From Chelonobacter oris (GTDB taxonomy: Bacteria; Pseudomonadota; Gammaproteobacteria; Enterobacterales; Pasteurellaceae), in NCBI RefSeq assembly GCF_000772535.1, contig NZ_JSUM01000016.1, positions 1 through 53,256 of the forward strand: a stretch of DNA of 53,256 bases, given 5' to 3'. The notes under the pieces were generated by a model. That model was not told the origin of the DNA. It was given only the letters and a program-made list of their open reading frames with translations, and ran no database searches. Shown here piece by piece: positions 19,995-29,679 of the stretch. The position numbers and the translations under genes were made by a program. Position 1 is the stretch's first letter, and each line of letters begins with the position of its first letter.

Positions 19995-20816
19995 TTAAAT
20001 TGTAAACCGCTCTTCGCCACAATACACCGTCGCCCGGTTCTCGCGGGCGAAACCGACCAAGGAAAGGTTATGCTGTTCGGCAAGGCTGACGGCGAAGTCG
20101 GTGGCGGCGGAAACGGCGATTAAGATTTCTATCCCGCAAGCAACGCTTTTTTGCACCATTTCATAACTGGCACGGCTGGTGATGAGGACAACGCCTTGCG
20201 GCAAACCGCACTTTTGCCGCCCGCCATACCAACCCAGTAATTTATCCAACGCCACATGGCGCCCGACATCTTCCCGAATCGCCGACAGCTTACCGTTAAG
20301 ATCAAAAAATGCCGCCGCATGGGTCGCGCCACTTTGTTGCGCCAGCCGCTGCGCCTGCTGTAATTGCATCAGGCAGTCATTCAATTTTCCCAGATCAAAG
20401 CGTAAAGTGCGGTTTAACGGCGTTAGCGGCCGAATGACCTGCTGTAACTGCTCAACCCCACACAAGCCGCAACCGGTCCTGCCCGCCAGTGTGCGCCGTT
20501 TCGCTTTCAGCGCCATAAAACAGCGGCTCGCCATCTCGATATGCACTTCCACCCCGTTTGTCAGCGTCTTGACTTCTAGTGAATAAATCTCACTCGGTTT
20601 ATCGATAATCCCCTCAGCAAGGGAAAATCCCAATGCAAACTCTTCCAAATCGGCCGGCGTACACATCATAACGGTATGTGCAATGCCGTTATAAACCAAG
20701 GCAACCGGCACTTCACACGCCAACAAATCGGCTTTTTGCACCAAGTGCGGTTGGGCTTCGACCGTCTTTTCACGGCGCTGAAAGACGCCGACGTCTCTTG
20801 TTTTCAGTGTTGACAA
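19995..20816 (-). CDS. fdhD: Formate dehydrogenase sulfurtransferase FdhD
   Basis: FdhD passes sulfur from IscS to the molybdenum cofactor, a step needed for active formate dehydrogenase. The 273-residue protein has the conserved CGLCG motif with its two functional cysteines ([10 protein letters not shown]) and [13 protein letters not shown]. It is divergent from the formate dehydrogenase operon across a 231-base gap, the same arrangement as in Haemophilus influenzae, so the two are likely co-regulated. Confidence 0.96.
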   Translation of the reverse strand: MSTLKTRDVGVFQRREKTVEAQPHLVQKADLLACEVPVALVYNGIAHTVMMCTPADLEEFALGFSLAEGIIDKPSEIYSLEVKTLTNGVEVHIEMASRCFMALKAKRRTLAGRTGCGLCGVEQLQQVIRPLTPLNRTLRFDLGKLNDCLMQLQQAQRLAQQSGATHAAAFFDLNGKLSAIREDVGRHVALDKLLGWYGGRQKCGLPQGVVLITSRASYEMVQKSVACGIEILIAVSAATDFAVSLAEQHNLSLVGFARENRATVYCGEERFTI

Positions 20817-21047
20817 AACTTCGCTCCCTAATCAAAAATAGGTAAATTGTCATAATTCTGCCCCTGTTCACAAAATATGGCAGAGTATCATATTGATCTG
20901 GATTACATAAAATGCGTTTGCCTGTTGCACCACTTTTTGAACAGGAGTAAGCTAGCGGGTGAATGTAACGTATTTTTACATTACTGTTACAATCCTAAAA
21001 CGAACTTTTTTATTTTACTCTATATCTCACAATCTTGAGAGGTTCTT
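20817..21047. promoter_or_regulatory. Divergent fdhD / formate dehydrogenase promoter region
   Basis: This 231-base gap must hold promoters in both directions. An FNR-like half site TTGAT with a poor second half (TTGATCTGGATTACA, 20893-20907) is the only anaerobic regulator signal I can point to, and it is weak. GAGAGG ends eight bases before the fdnG-like start codon. Confidence 0.4.
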
Positions 21048-24000
21048 ATGCAGCTCAGCAGAAGAAAATTCTTTAAAGTTTGTGCAAGTGGAATGGCGGG
21101 AACCTCCGCCGCCGCATTAGGTTTTGCTCCGGCAAGCGCACTGGCTGCGCCTCGCTCGTATAAACTGTTGCGCGCGCGTGAAACACGTAATACTTGTACT
21201 TACTGCGCCGTCGGTTGCGGCATGTTGCTTTACAGTGTGGGCGACGGGGCGATGAATGCCCGTGAAAAATTAATCCATATCGAAGGTGATGCCGATCACC
21301 CTGTCAGTCGCGGCGCACTTTGCCCGAAAGGCGCCGGCGCCTTGGATTACGTCAACAGCGAACGTCGTGTCCAATATCCCGAATATCGTGCGCCAGGCTC
21401 AAAAGTGTGGCAGCGCATCAGTTGGCACGAAGCCTACGAACGCATCGCCCGGTTGATGAAAGACGACCGTGACGCCAATTTTATTCCGACCAACAGCGAC
21501 GGCTTGCCGGTTAATCGCTGGCTTTCGACCGGTATGCTGATGGCCTCCGCCTCCAGTAATGAAACCGGCTTGTTAAGCCAGAAATGGGCGCGATCGCTAG
21601 GCATGATCTCAATCAACAACCAGGCGAGTATCTGACACGGGCCAACGGTAGCAAGTCTTGCTCCATCATTTGGTCGCGGTGCCATGACAAACCACTGGGC
21701 TGATATTGCCAATGCCGATCTGGTGATCGTCATGGGCGGTAATGCCGCAGAAGCGCACCCTGTCGGTTTCCGTTGGGTTATCGAAGCGAAAAAACGCCGC
21801 GGCGCCAAGCTTATGGTTGTCGATCCGCGCTTTAACCGCACTGCTGCGGTAGCGGATTTCTATTCGCCGATCCGCTCCGGTACCGATATCGCCTTCCTCT
21901 CGGGGGTGATTAAATATTTGTTGGATAACGATAAAATTCAGCACGAATACATTCAACAATACACCAATGCCGGCTATTTAGTTGACGACGGATTCACGTT
22001 TGAAGACGGGTTGTTCAGCGGTTATGATCAAGAAAAACACCAATACGACAAATCCACTTGGACCTATCAGTTCGACGAAGAGGGCTTCGCCAAACAGGAT
22101 CCGACCCTACAGCACCCGCGATGCGTCATCAACTTACTGAAACAGCACGTTTCCCGCTACACCCCGGAAATGGTTTCACGTATTTGCGGCTCGTCGGAAA
22201 AAGATTTCCTGCATTTCTGTGAGGAGCTCGCCAAAACGTCCGCCAAAGACAAAAATGCAACTTTCCTGTATGCACTCGGCTGGACACAGCACACCGTCGG
22301 CTCGCAAAATATCCGCACTATGGCGATGATCCAGTTGTTGTTGGGCAATATCGGTGTTTCCGGCGGCGGCGTGAATGCGTTGCGCGGTCACTCCAACGTG
22401 CAGGGCATTACCGATCTGGGCTTGTTCCCGCATATGCTGACCGGCTATATGCCGTTACCGACCGACAAAGACACCAGCCTCGACGTTTTCCTTGATCGGA
22501 TTACACCGAAACTGATGCAAAAAGATCAGGTCAACTACTGGAAAAACACGCCGAAATTCTTTATCAGCCTGCTGAAAACGTTCTATGGCGATAAGGCAAC
22601 CGCAGATAACCAATTCGGTTACCACTTCCTGCCGAAAATCGACGGCGCCTACGATCATTTCCGTTATATCGATATGATGTTTGAAGGCAAAGTCAACGGC
22701 TATTTGTGCCAAGGCTTTAACCCGATTGCCTCTTATCCGAATCGGGCAAAAATGATGACCGCACTTAGCAAATTGAAATACTTGGTGATTATGGATCCGC
22801 TGAAAACCGATACCTCGGATTTCTGGCAGAACTACGGCGAATACAATGATGTCGATACCGAATCGATTCAAACCGAAGTATTCCGCCTGCCGACCACCTG
22901 TTTCACTGAAGAGGACGGTTCCATCGCCAATTCCGGCCGTTGGCTGCAATGGCACTGGAAAGGCAGCGATCAGCCGCAAGAAGCCAAACCGGACGTGGAA
23001 ATTCTGTCTGAATTGCGTGAATACCTGTTGCATCTGTATCAAAAAGAAGGCGGTCAGGGAATCGAACAACTCAATGCGATGCAGTGGAATTATCTCAATC
23101 CGCTAGAACCGCGTGCCGAAGAACTCGCGAAAGAGAACAACGGCTACGCTTTGGCGGATCTGCAAGACGAAAACGGCAATGTTATCGTGAAAAAAGGCGA
23201 ATTGCTCTCCAGTTTTGCCCAATTGCGCGATGACGGCAGCACCTCGTCCGGCTGCTGGATTTATACCGGTCAGTGGACAGAAAAAGGCAATATGATGGCA
23301 CGGCGTGATAATTCCGATCCGTCCGGTCTGGGCAATACCCTGAATTGGGCATTTGCATGGCCGCTGAATCGCCGGATTATCTACAACCGCGCTTCCGCCG
23401 ATCGTCAAGGCAACCCTTGGGATCCGACCCGTCAGCTGGTGAAATGGAACGGCACAAACTGGAACTTTAACGACATTGCCGATTATACCGGTGCGCCGCC
23501 GGGCAGCAATGTGTCGCCGTTTATCATGCAGCCAGAAGGGGTCAGTCGCCTGTTTGCAATCAACAAAATGGCTGAAGGACCGTTTCCCGAGCATTATGAA
23601 CCGATTGAAAGCCCGATCGGTACTAATCCGTTACACCCGAATGTGATTCATAATCCGGCGGTGCGTATTTTACCGAACGATCAGAAAACCATGGGTAACG
23701 CCGGCGAATTCCCGTATGTGGCGACAACCTACCGTTTAACCGAGCATTTCCACTACTGGACCAAAAATGCACTGTTGAACGTCATTGCCCAACCGGAACA
23801 ATTCATTGAAATGGGCGAAGCGCTGGCGCAAGAAAAAGGCATCAAACACGGCGATGAAGTCAAAGTGTTCTCCAAACGCGGTTATATCAAGGCGGTTGCC
23901 GTTGTGACCAAACGGATTAAAGCACTGCAAGTTGACGGCAAAACCATTCATACCATCGGAGTTCCGATTCACTGGGGCTTTGCCGGAGTCGGTAAAAAAG

Positions 24001-24104
24001 GTTTCTTTGCCAACAATCTGACGCCGAGCGTCGGTGATGCCAATACACAAACACCGGAATTTAAAACCTTCTTGGTCAACATTGAAAAAGTAACGGGGGC
24101 TTAA
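21048..24104 (+). CDS. fdnG: Formate dehydrogenase alpha subunit, selenocysteine-containing (FdnG/FdxG)
   Basis: This is the catalytic molybdopterin subunit that oxidises formate to CO2 on the periplasmic face. The frame is interrupted by TGA at 21633-21635, which is read as selenocysteine 196, the same position as in E. coli FdnG. The reading frame and homology continue directly with [17 protein letters not shown]. The full product has 1018 residues. A Tat signal SRRKFFK at residues 4-10 directs folded export. CTYCAVGCG near residue 45 binds the [4Fe-4S] cluster. Closest by eye are E. coli FdnG/FdoG and Haemophilus FdxG. It starts the operon fdnG-fdxH-fdnI-fdhE. Confidence 0.97.
21633..21664 (+). 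promoter_or_regulatory. Selenocysteine UGA and bacterial SECIS element
   Basis: The UGA (21633-21635) is followed after 11 bases by a hairpin at 21647-21664. GG pairs with CC, U21649 is bulged, AGCA pairs with UGCU, and the loop is AGUCU. The bulged U and the GU in the loop are the features SelB recognises in E. coli fdhF and fdnG, and the spacing is the same. Confidence 0.92.
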
Positions 24105-24105
24105 T

Positions 24106-25011
24106 ATGGCAGTTCAAACCCAAGATATTATTAAAGCCTCTGCAACCTCGTCTTTGACCCCGCCGCCACAAGCGCGGGATCACAAAGTCGAAGTGGCGAA
24201 GCTGATTGATGTCAGCGCCTGTATCGGCTGTAAAGCCTGTCAGGTGGCCTGTTCCGAATGGAATGATCTGCGGGACACACCGGGAAAATGTATCGGCACC
24301 TATGACAATCCGGTCGATCTGACCGCCAAATCGTGGACCGTCATGAAGTTCAACGAAGTGGAAGAAGACGATCGTCTGGAGTGGTTGATCCGCAAAGACG
24401 GCTGTATGCACTGTTCCGAGCCGGGCTGCCTCAAAGCCTGCCCGGCCCCCGGCGCCATTATTCAGTATGCCAACGGGATTGTCGATTTCCAATCGGATAA
24501 ATGTATCGGCTGCGGCTACTGTATTGCCGGCTGTCCGTTTAATATTCCGCGCATTAACCCGGAAGACAACCGTGCTTACAAATGTACGTTATGTTCCGAT
24601 CGGGTCAATGTCGGACAAGAACCGGCGTGTGTCAAAACCTGCCCGACCGGTGCAATTCATTTCGGCAGTAAAGAAGCCATGAAACAATATGCGCAAACGC
24701 GTATTGCCGATTTGAAATCACGTGGTTATGAAAATGCCGGATTATACGATCCGCAAGGTGTCGGCGGCACGCATGTCATGTATGTATTGCATCATGCCGA
24801 CAAACCGACCTTATATTCCGGCTTGCCGCAGGATCCGTCGATCAGCCCGGTCGTCAGCTTGTGGAAAGGCATATTGAAACCATTGGCAGGTATGGCAATG
24901 GGCGCACTGGCAATCGCCTCCGCCGCCCACTACATCGGTGTCGGCCCGAATACCGAAGAAGATGACGATGAAATCCAAAAACCGCTTGATCCACACGGAA
25001 AAGGAGAATAA
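24106..25011 (+). CDS. fdxH: Formate dehydrogenase beta (iron-sulfur) subunit FdxH
   Basis: This electron-transfer subunit carries electrons from the alpha subunit to the cytochrome b subunit. The 301-residue protein has four cysteine clusters for four [4Fe-4S] centres: [35 protein letters not shown] and CTLCSD with CVKTC. A single membrane helix near the C-terminus (about residues 253-272) anchors it. It starts one base after the alpha-subunit stop and its TAA overlaps the next ATG. Confidence 0.97.
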   Translation: MAVQTQDIIKASATSSLTPPPQARDHKVEVAKLIDVSACIGCKACQVACSEWNDLRDTPGKCIGTYDNPVDLTAKSWTVMKFNEVEEDDRLEWLIRKDGCMHCSEPGCLKACPAPGAIIQYANGIVDFQSDKCIGCGYCIAGCPFNIPRINPEDNRAYKCTLCSDRVNVGQEPACVKTCPTGAIHFGSKEAMKQYAQTRIADLKSRGYENAGLYDPQGVGGTHVMYVLHHADKPTLYSGLPQDPSISPVVSLWKGILKPLAGMAMGALAIASAAHYIGVGPNTEEDDDEIQKPLDPHGKGE

Positions 25012-25685
25012 TGATGGTTGATTTAAACAGAAAAGTTATTCGCCACAACCTGAAAGAGCGGTTGAGCCACTGGCTGTTGGTGCTGTGCTTTTTTATGACC
25101 GCACTTTCAGGTTTATCGTTTTTCTTCGCCGATTTTTCATGGTTGGCGGATGTATTAGGTACACCGCAGTTGGCTCGCTACATTCATCCGTTCACCGGCT
25201 TAGTGATGATTTGTGCGTTTGCTATCTTGGCAAAACATTACTGGCGCGATAACCTGATCGAAAAAGGCGACTGGCAATGGCTGTTCAACGTGGTCGAAGT
25301 CTTAAAAGGCAATGAACACCATGTTGCCGATGTCGGCCACTACAATATGGGGCAAAAACTGTTGTTCTGGACGCTGATTATGGCGCTGGCAATCTTGCTG
25401 GTGACCGGCATTATTATCTGGCGTCCTTACTTTGCCCAAAACTTCCCGATTCCGGTGATTCGAATCGCCCTGTTACTGCACGCCACCAGTGCCATCGCAC
25501 TGATTTTAGGCATTATGGTGCATATCTACATGGCGATTTGGGTCAGAGGTTCCATCACCGGTATGGTTGAAGGTTGGGTGACTGCACGCTGGGCGAAAAA
25601 ACATCACCCGCGCTGGTTCCGTGAATCCATTCTGCCCGAACTGGAAAAAGAAGAAGCCAAAGAGAAACAAGAGCAAAATAAATGA
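25011..25685 (+). CDS. fdnI: Formate dehydrogenase gamma subunit, cytochrome b556 (FdnI/FdxI)
   Basis: The 224-residue membrane protein holds haem b and passes electrons to menaquinone or ubiquinone. It has four membrane helices, with likely haem-ligand histidines in RLSHW, the second-helix HPFTG region and LLHATSA/VHIYMA. Two ATGs are in frame, at 25011 and 25014; the AGGAG upstream is spaced four and seven bases from them, so the second may be the true start. Its stop overlaps the fdhE start (ATGA). Confidence 0.95.
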   Translation: MMVDLNRKVIRHNLKERLSHWLLVLCFFMTALSGLSFFFADFSWLADVLGTPQLARYIHPFTGLVMICAFAILAKHYWRDNLIEKGDWQWLFNVVEVLKGNEHHVADVGHYNMGQKLLFWTLIMALAILLVTGIIIWRPYFAQNFPIPVIRIALLLHATSAIALILGIMVHIYMAIWVRGSITGMVEGWVTARWAKKHHPRWFRESILPELEKEEAKEKQEQNK

Positions 25686-26602
25686 GCATTCGCATCTTAG
25701 CGGAAAGCGAGATCAAGCAAGCGGCGGCAGGGTTTTTCGCCCCCCCGCTTCTTTTCGCCAATCCGAAAAATCTATATCGACGCCGTGCCGCCCGCCTGCG
25801 CAAATTGGCTGAAAATAATCCGTTACAGGCATATTTGCGTTTCTGTGCCAATATTGCCGACATTCAGCTCGAATTGTTGCAAACGGCACCGATTTCAGCG
25901 GACTCACGACTCAGTGCGGTCAAAGACAATGCGGCATTATTGAGCCAAAAACCGCTGCATTGGAAAAACTGGCAGCGTGATCCGGTCTGGATTGATTTGC
26001 TCAAACAGTTATTGCAACGTCTTAAACCACACGCCAACGATACTATTCTCGCCACTATCGATCGGCTGGAAAAAGCCTCGGCTAACGAACTGAACGCTTT
26101 GGCGGATCAGCTCCTGCAAAGCAACCACCTGCCTGAGCACAGCGATCAAGCCGTGTTCCTGTGGGCGGCACTCTCGTTGTATTGGGTGCAGCTGGTACAG
26201 CAAATTCCGCACCACGCCAAAACCGAATTGGGCGAAAACCGCCAATTCTGCCCGGTTTGCGGCTCGGCGCCGGTTGCCAGCCTGATCCATATCGGCGAAG
26301 CACAGGGCACCCGCTATCTGCATTGCTCGCTGTGCGAAAGCGAGTGGCATATGGTGCGGGTAAAATGCAGCAACTGCGAACAAGGCGGCAAGCTCCACTA
26401 CTGGGCGTTGGATTCGCAAAATGCCGTAAAAAGCGAAAGCTGCGACGATTGCCAAAGTTATCTGAAAGTGTTGTATCAGGATAAAGATCCGGAAGTAGAA
26501 GCGGTTGCCGATGATCTCGCCAGTTTTTTCTTGGACGATGAAATGGAAAAACTGGGTTACGCCAAAAGTGCGGTCAACCCGTTTCTGTTTCCGTCGGAAT
26601 AA
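25682..26602 (+). CDS. fdhE: Formate dehydrogenase accessory protein FdhE
   Basis: FdhE is a cytoplasmic rubredoxin-like protein needed to mature formate dehydrogenase-N/O. The 306-residue sequence carries four CxxC pairs in the C-terminal half (FCPVCG, HCSLCE, KCSNCE, SCDDCQ) that bind iron. It is translationally coupled to the gamma subunit by a four-base overlap and closes the operon ahead of a terminator. Confidence 0.95.
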   Translation: MSIRILAESEIKQAAAGFFAPPLLFANPKNLYRRRAARLRKLAENNPLQAYLRFCANIADIQLELLQTAPISADSRLSAVKDNAALLSQKPLHWKNWQRDPVWIDLLKQLLQRLKPHANDTILATIDRLEKASANELNALADQLLQSNHLPEHSDQAVFLWAALSLYWVQLVQQIPHHAKTELGENRQFCPVCGSAPVASLIHIGEAQGTRYLHCSLCESEWHMVRVKCSNCEQGGKLHYWALDSQNAVKSESCDDCQSYLKVLYQDKDPEVEAVADDLASFFLDDEMEKLGYAKSAVNPFLFPSE

Positions 26603-26625
26603 TCAAAATGGTGTGAAATACTCTG

Positions 26626-26650
26626 AGGGTGAGCCTGCGCTCACCCTTTT
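26626..26650 (+). terminator. Terminator of the formate dehydrogenase operon
   Basis: AGGGTGAGC (26626-26634), a four-base loop and GCTCACCCT (26639-26647) form a perfect 9-bp hairpin followed by TTT. It lies 24 bases past fdhE. Confidence 0.9.
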
Positions 26651-26661
26651 GATTATGTTGA

Positions 26662-27285
26662 TTATACCTTTGCCTTCAAATAACGCTGCGCGCATTCCGA
26701 TGCGGCAATCAAGCCTCCCGCCATCATGATAATATCCTTCAGAATCAAGCGCCCCGCCCCCGATAGATACGGAAAACCATAGTTCGGCGTCGGCAAATCC
26801 CCGCCGAGATTGGCAACGTAGGTTTCAGGCGTGGTGATTAGAAACGACAGCGTGACAATCGACATGCCGAACGTCAACAACCCGCCGAGCATACCGGTGG
26901 TCGAATTCCAGATACCTGACAATGTCAACAGCCCGATGGTTACGATCACGGCGCCCAAACCGTATGAAAACGGATAAGTCCCGTTTTGTTTATGCCAATC
27001 AATATTCTTCTGTACCATTTTTCCTTCCGGATTTTTATACAGTGTATATTCTTTCACCAGCTCGCCTTTGTCATTCTCTACCATTTTCTGACTATCCTTA
27101 TAAAAGAAACTCATAAACGGGCTGTTGGCAACAAAATGCACAATCCCGTCCGCTTCATATTGAAAGGCTTTCAGCCCGCCAATCCAAAGCATCACGATAC
27201 AAATCGCAATACGGATAAAGTTGATGAAAATACGCTGTTGATCGGCGAGAAACGCCGCCGCCGTGTTGATTAGCTTTGTGATCAT
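26662..27285 (-). CDS. DUF417 (YkgB/RclC-like) inner membrane protein
   Basis: The 207-residue protein belongs to the DUF417 family, which includes E. coli YkgB (RclC), a membrane protein linked to reactive chlorine resistance. Four hydrophobic segments are visible (about residues 25-40, 115-130, 137-157 and 180-200), plus the family stretches IWGG-like MLWIGGLKAFQYEADGI and PYLSGAGRLILKD. An extra soluble loop (about residues 62-100) lies between the first two helices. The start is set at ATG 27285, which has GAGG four to eight bases upstream. It converges with the fdhE operon. Its function here is not established. Confidence 0.82.
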   Translation of the reverse strand: MITKLINTAAAFLADQQRIFINFIRIAICIVMLWIGGLKAFQYEADGIVHFVANSPFMSFFYKDSQKMVENDKGELVKEYTLYKNPEGKMVQKNIDWHKQNGTYPFSYGLGAVIVTIGLLTLSGIWNSTTGMLGGLLTFGMSIVTLSFLITTPETYVANLGGDLPTPNYGFPYLSGAGRLILKDIIMMAGGLIAASECAQRYLKAKV

Positions 27286-27478
27286 GTTTACCTCATTATT
27301 ATTGTGAAATGGCATGTAACCCTAAAAATATGTACGACATCATTCGATATGATTTACACAAGATATCAAATGCAATTTATTCTCATTTAAGACAAGTTGA
27401 TAGATAAAATAAACGCAACTTTCAGGGATAAAGTCGCAAATCACAAATAATGCGGTTTTTGCACGACATAAATAAAAA

Positions 27479-27506
27479 ACGGCGTTCAAATTAAGCTGAA
27501 CGCCGT
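27479..27506 (-). terminator. Terminator after FNT-family gene
   Basis: ACGGCGTTCA (27479-27488) pairs perfectly with TGAACGCCGT (27497-27506) over an eight-base loop. On the minus strand the hairpin is followed by a T-rich tract (A-run at 27474-27478). It lies 18 bases past the stop of the channel gene. Confidence 0.85.
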
Positions 27507-27524
27507 GCCAAAAAGAAAACAATG

Positions 27525-28355
27525 CTACTTCTTACCGATTTCGTCGGTCACTTGTCCGTAAATCATCATGGTAAACACCACCGTTCCGCCCAGAATATTA
27601 CCCAGTGCGGTCGGGCCTAAAAACGTGACGAAATAGCCATACAGATTGGCTTCCCCCTGAATGACCAGATACGCCATTTCCGCCGAACCGACCACCACAT
27701 GCGTAAAATCACCCAAGGCAATCAGGTAGATAAAGAAGAAAATCATCACGAATTTGCCGTTGCCGACGGTCGGCATCATCCACACCACGGACGCGATCAA
27801 GATCCCGGCCGGAATACCCCGTAAGATATTGTCACTGACCGACATTCCCGCCACATGATGGGCAATCTCTTTCATCGCCACCACAAATTCGGGATTAAAC
27901 ACATGATGATTTTGCAAAAATAACGCCGCCAGTGTCGTGCCGATTAAATTAGCCGCAAACACCGTCCCCCACAATTTCGCCACCGCCAGCAGCTTTTTCA
28001 AGCTGAGCGGATTAAATAACGGCACCACCGTGGTGATGGTATTTTCGGTGAATAACTGCATTCGCCCCAAAATTACCAAAAGGAAACCGACCGTGTAGCC
28101 CATATTGGTAATCAGCGGCGCCCAAGGTTCATCGGGCGTATAGGCAGTAAAAATCGCTTTGAAAATAAACGAAAACGTAATCACCAATCCTGCCGTAATG
28201 CCCGAAAACAATAATGCTTTGGTCGGACGCGACAACTCCTCTATTCCGTCTTGTCGGATAATTTCATACAATAAACGCGGGCTTAAACGCTCATGCTCTT
28301 CCACCGCCATTCGGTCACGATAGGATAACTTTTGGCTATTCAGTTCAGATTTCAT
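27525..28355 (-). CDS. Formate/nitrite transporter family protein, YfdC-like
   Basis: The 276-residue protein is a member of the FNT channel family (FocA/NirC) and resembles E. coli YfdC more than FocA. It has a charged N-terminal tail of about 45 residues (RDRMAVEEHERL) and six membrane segments. Matches to YfdC include NMGYTVGFLLVI, QLFTENTITTV and the near C-terminal GNILGGTVVF. AAAGGAG precedes the ATG. Formate export or import is plausible because the formate dehydrogenase operon is one gene away, but YfdC substrates are not settled. It is divergent from prfB. Confidence 0.85.
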   Translation of the reverse strand: MKSELNSQKLSYRDRMAVEEHERLSPRLLYEIIRQDGIEELSRPTKALLFSGITAGLVITFSFIFKAIFTAYTPDEPWAPLITNMGYTVGFLLVILGRMQLFTENTITTVVPLFNPLSLKKLLAVAKLWGTVFAANLIGTTLAALFLQNHHVFNPEFVVAMKEIAHHVAGMSVSDNILRGIPAGILIASVVWMMPTVGNGKFVMIFFFIYLIALGDFTHVVVGSAEMAYLVIQGEANLYGYFVTFLGPTALGNILGGTVVFTMMIYGQVTDEIGKK

Positions 28356-28547
28356 TGAGACTCCTTTAAGATCAACCGCACTTATTTCAGTAATCTACGG
28401 TTCAGGTTAAAAATCGGGCAAACTATAGCATAAACTGCCGCAAAATAAAAAACCGCTCACAAACAAGCACCGAATTGACCTATTAAATTCAGGCGAAATA
28501 GCCTATAATCACTCGTTTTATAACCTGTTTAATCAACGGAACATTCC

Positions 28548-29646
28548 ATGTTTGAAATCAATCCCGTAAAAAACCAAATCAGTGACCTGAGCCAACGCAC
28601 TGCGGTGCTTCGGGGGTATCTTTGACTTCGACGGCAAAGTCGAACGTCTGGAAGAAGTAAACGCTGAACTCGAGCAACCCAATGTCTGGAACGAGCCGGA
28701 AAAGGCGCAGGCACTCGGCAAAGAGCGGTCATCGTTGGAAACGGTGGTCGATACCATTCGCACGCTGGAACAAGGGTTGGAAGATGCCGAAGGACTGTTG
28801 GAACTGGCTGTTGAAGCCGACGATCAAGACACCTTTGACGAAGCGGTCGGCGAGCTGCAAGAATTAGAACAAAAACTGGCGAAGCTGGAATTCCGCCGTA
28901 TGTTCAGCGGCGAACACGACAGCGCCGACTGCTATGTCGATTTGCAGGCAGGTTCCGGCGGCACCGAAGCCCAAGACTGGACCGAAATGCTGTTGCGTAT
29001 GTATTTGCGCTGGGTGGAAAGCAAAGGCTTTAAAACCGAATTGATGGAAGCCTCCGACGGCGATGTCGCCGGCATTAAATCCGCCACCGTTCGCATCAGC
29101 GGCGAATATGCTTTCGGCTGGCTACGCACCGAAACCGGCATTCACCGCTTGGTACGCAAAAGTCCGTTCGACTCAAACAACCGCCGCCATACTTCATTCA
29201 GTGCGGTATTTGTCTATCCTGAAATCGACGATGACATTGATATTGAAATTAATCCGGCGGACTTGCGGATTGATGTCTACCGCGCCTCCGGTGCGGGCGG
29301 TCAGCACGTTAACCGAACCGAAAGTGCGGTACGAATCACCCATATTCCGAGCGGTATCGTGGTGCAGTGCCAAAATGATCGTTCCCAACACAAAAATAAA
29401 GATCAATGTATGAAGCAGTTGAAAGCCAAGCTGTACGAAATGGAACTGCAAAAGAAAAATGCCGAAAAACAGGCGCTGGAAGACAGCAAATCCGATATCG
29501 GCTGGGGCAGCCAGATCCGCTCTTATGTCTTAGACGACGCTCGGATCAAAGATTTACGTACCGGCATTGAAAACCGCAACACTCAAGCGGTGCTGGACGG
29601 CGATTTGGACAAATTTATCGAAGCCAGCCTAAAAGCAGGCTTATAA
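28548..29646 (+). CDS. prfB: Peptide chain release factor 2 PrfB (programmed +1 frameshift)
   Basis: RF2 ends translation at UGA and UAA. The gene is in two frames: 25 codons from ATG 28548 end with CTT then in-frame TGA (28623-28625); slippage by one base continues with GAC from 28624 to 29646. The site CTT-TGA-C is preceded by GGGGGT, the internal Shine-Dalgarno-like element, as in E. coli, so RF2 level controls its own synthesis. The product has about 365 residues and carries the GGQ motif ([12 protein letters not shown]) for hydrolysis. A -10 TATAAT lies at 28504-28509. lysS follows 33 bases downstream, the usual pair. Confidence 0.97.
28613..28626 (+). promoter_or_regulatory. prfB programmed frameshift site
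   Basis: The sequence GGGGGTATCTTTGAC holds a Shine-Dalgarno-like G-run, a slippery CUU codon at 28620-28622 and the UGA stop at 28623-28625 followed by C, a context of weak termination. All elements of the known RF2 autoregulatory frameshift are present at the expected codon 25/26. Confidence 0.93.
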
Positions 29647-29679
29647 TGACAGCATTCATAAAAAATTAAGGTAAAAACT

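Noticed and set aside
20893-20907. FNR site upstream of the formate dehydrogenase operon
   Set aside because: Only one half (TTGAT) fits; the second half is too far from ATCAA to be listed as a site, although anaerobic control is expected.
21633-21635. In-frame stop suggesting that formate dehydrogenase alpha is a broken gene
   Set aside because: The TGA lies exactly at the selenocysteine codon, is followed by a proper SECIS hairpin, and homology continues without a gap.
22455-23069. 204-codon antisense open frame within the formate dehydrogenase alpha gene
   Set aside because: It has no family motifs or ribosome site and mirrors the codon bias of the sense gene.
27340-27522. 60-codon minus-strand open frame after the FNT-family gene
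   Set aside because: It begins downstream of the strong terminator at 27479-27506 in part and overlaps it, with no homology or ribosome site.
28623-28625. Frameshift in prfB as a sequencing error or pseudogene
   Set aside because: The slippery codon, UGA-C context and upstream G-run reproduce the known programmed site at the right codon.
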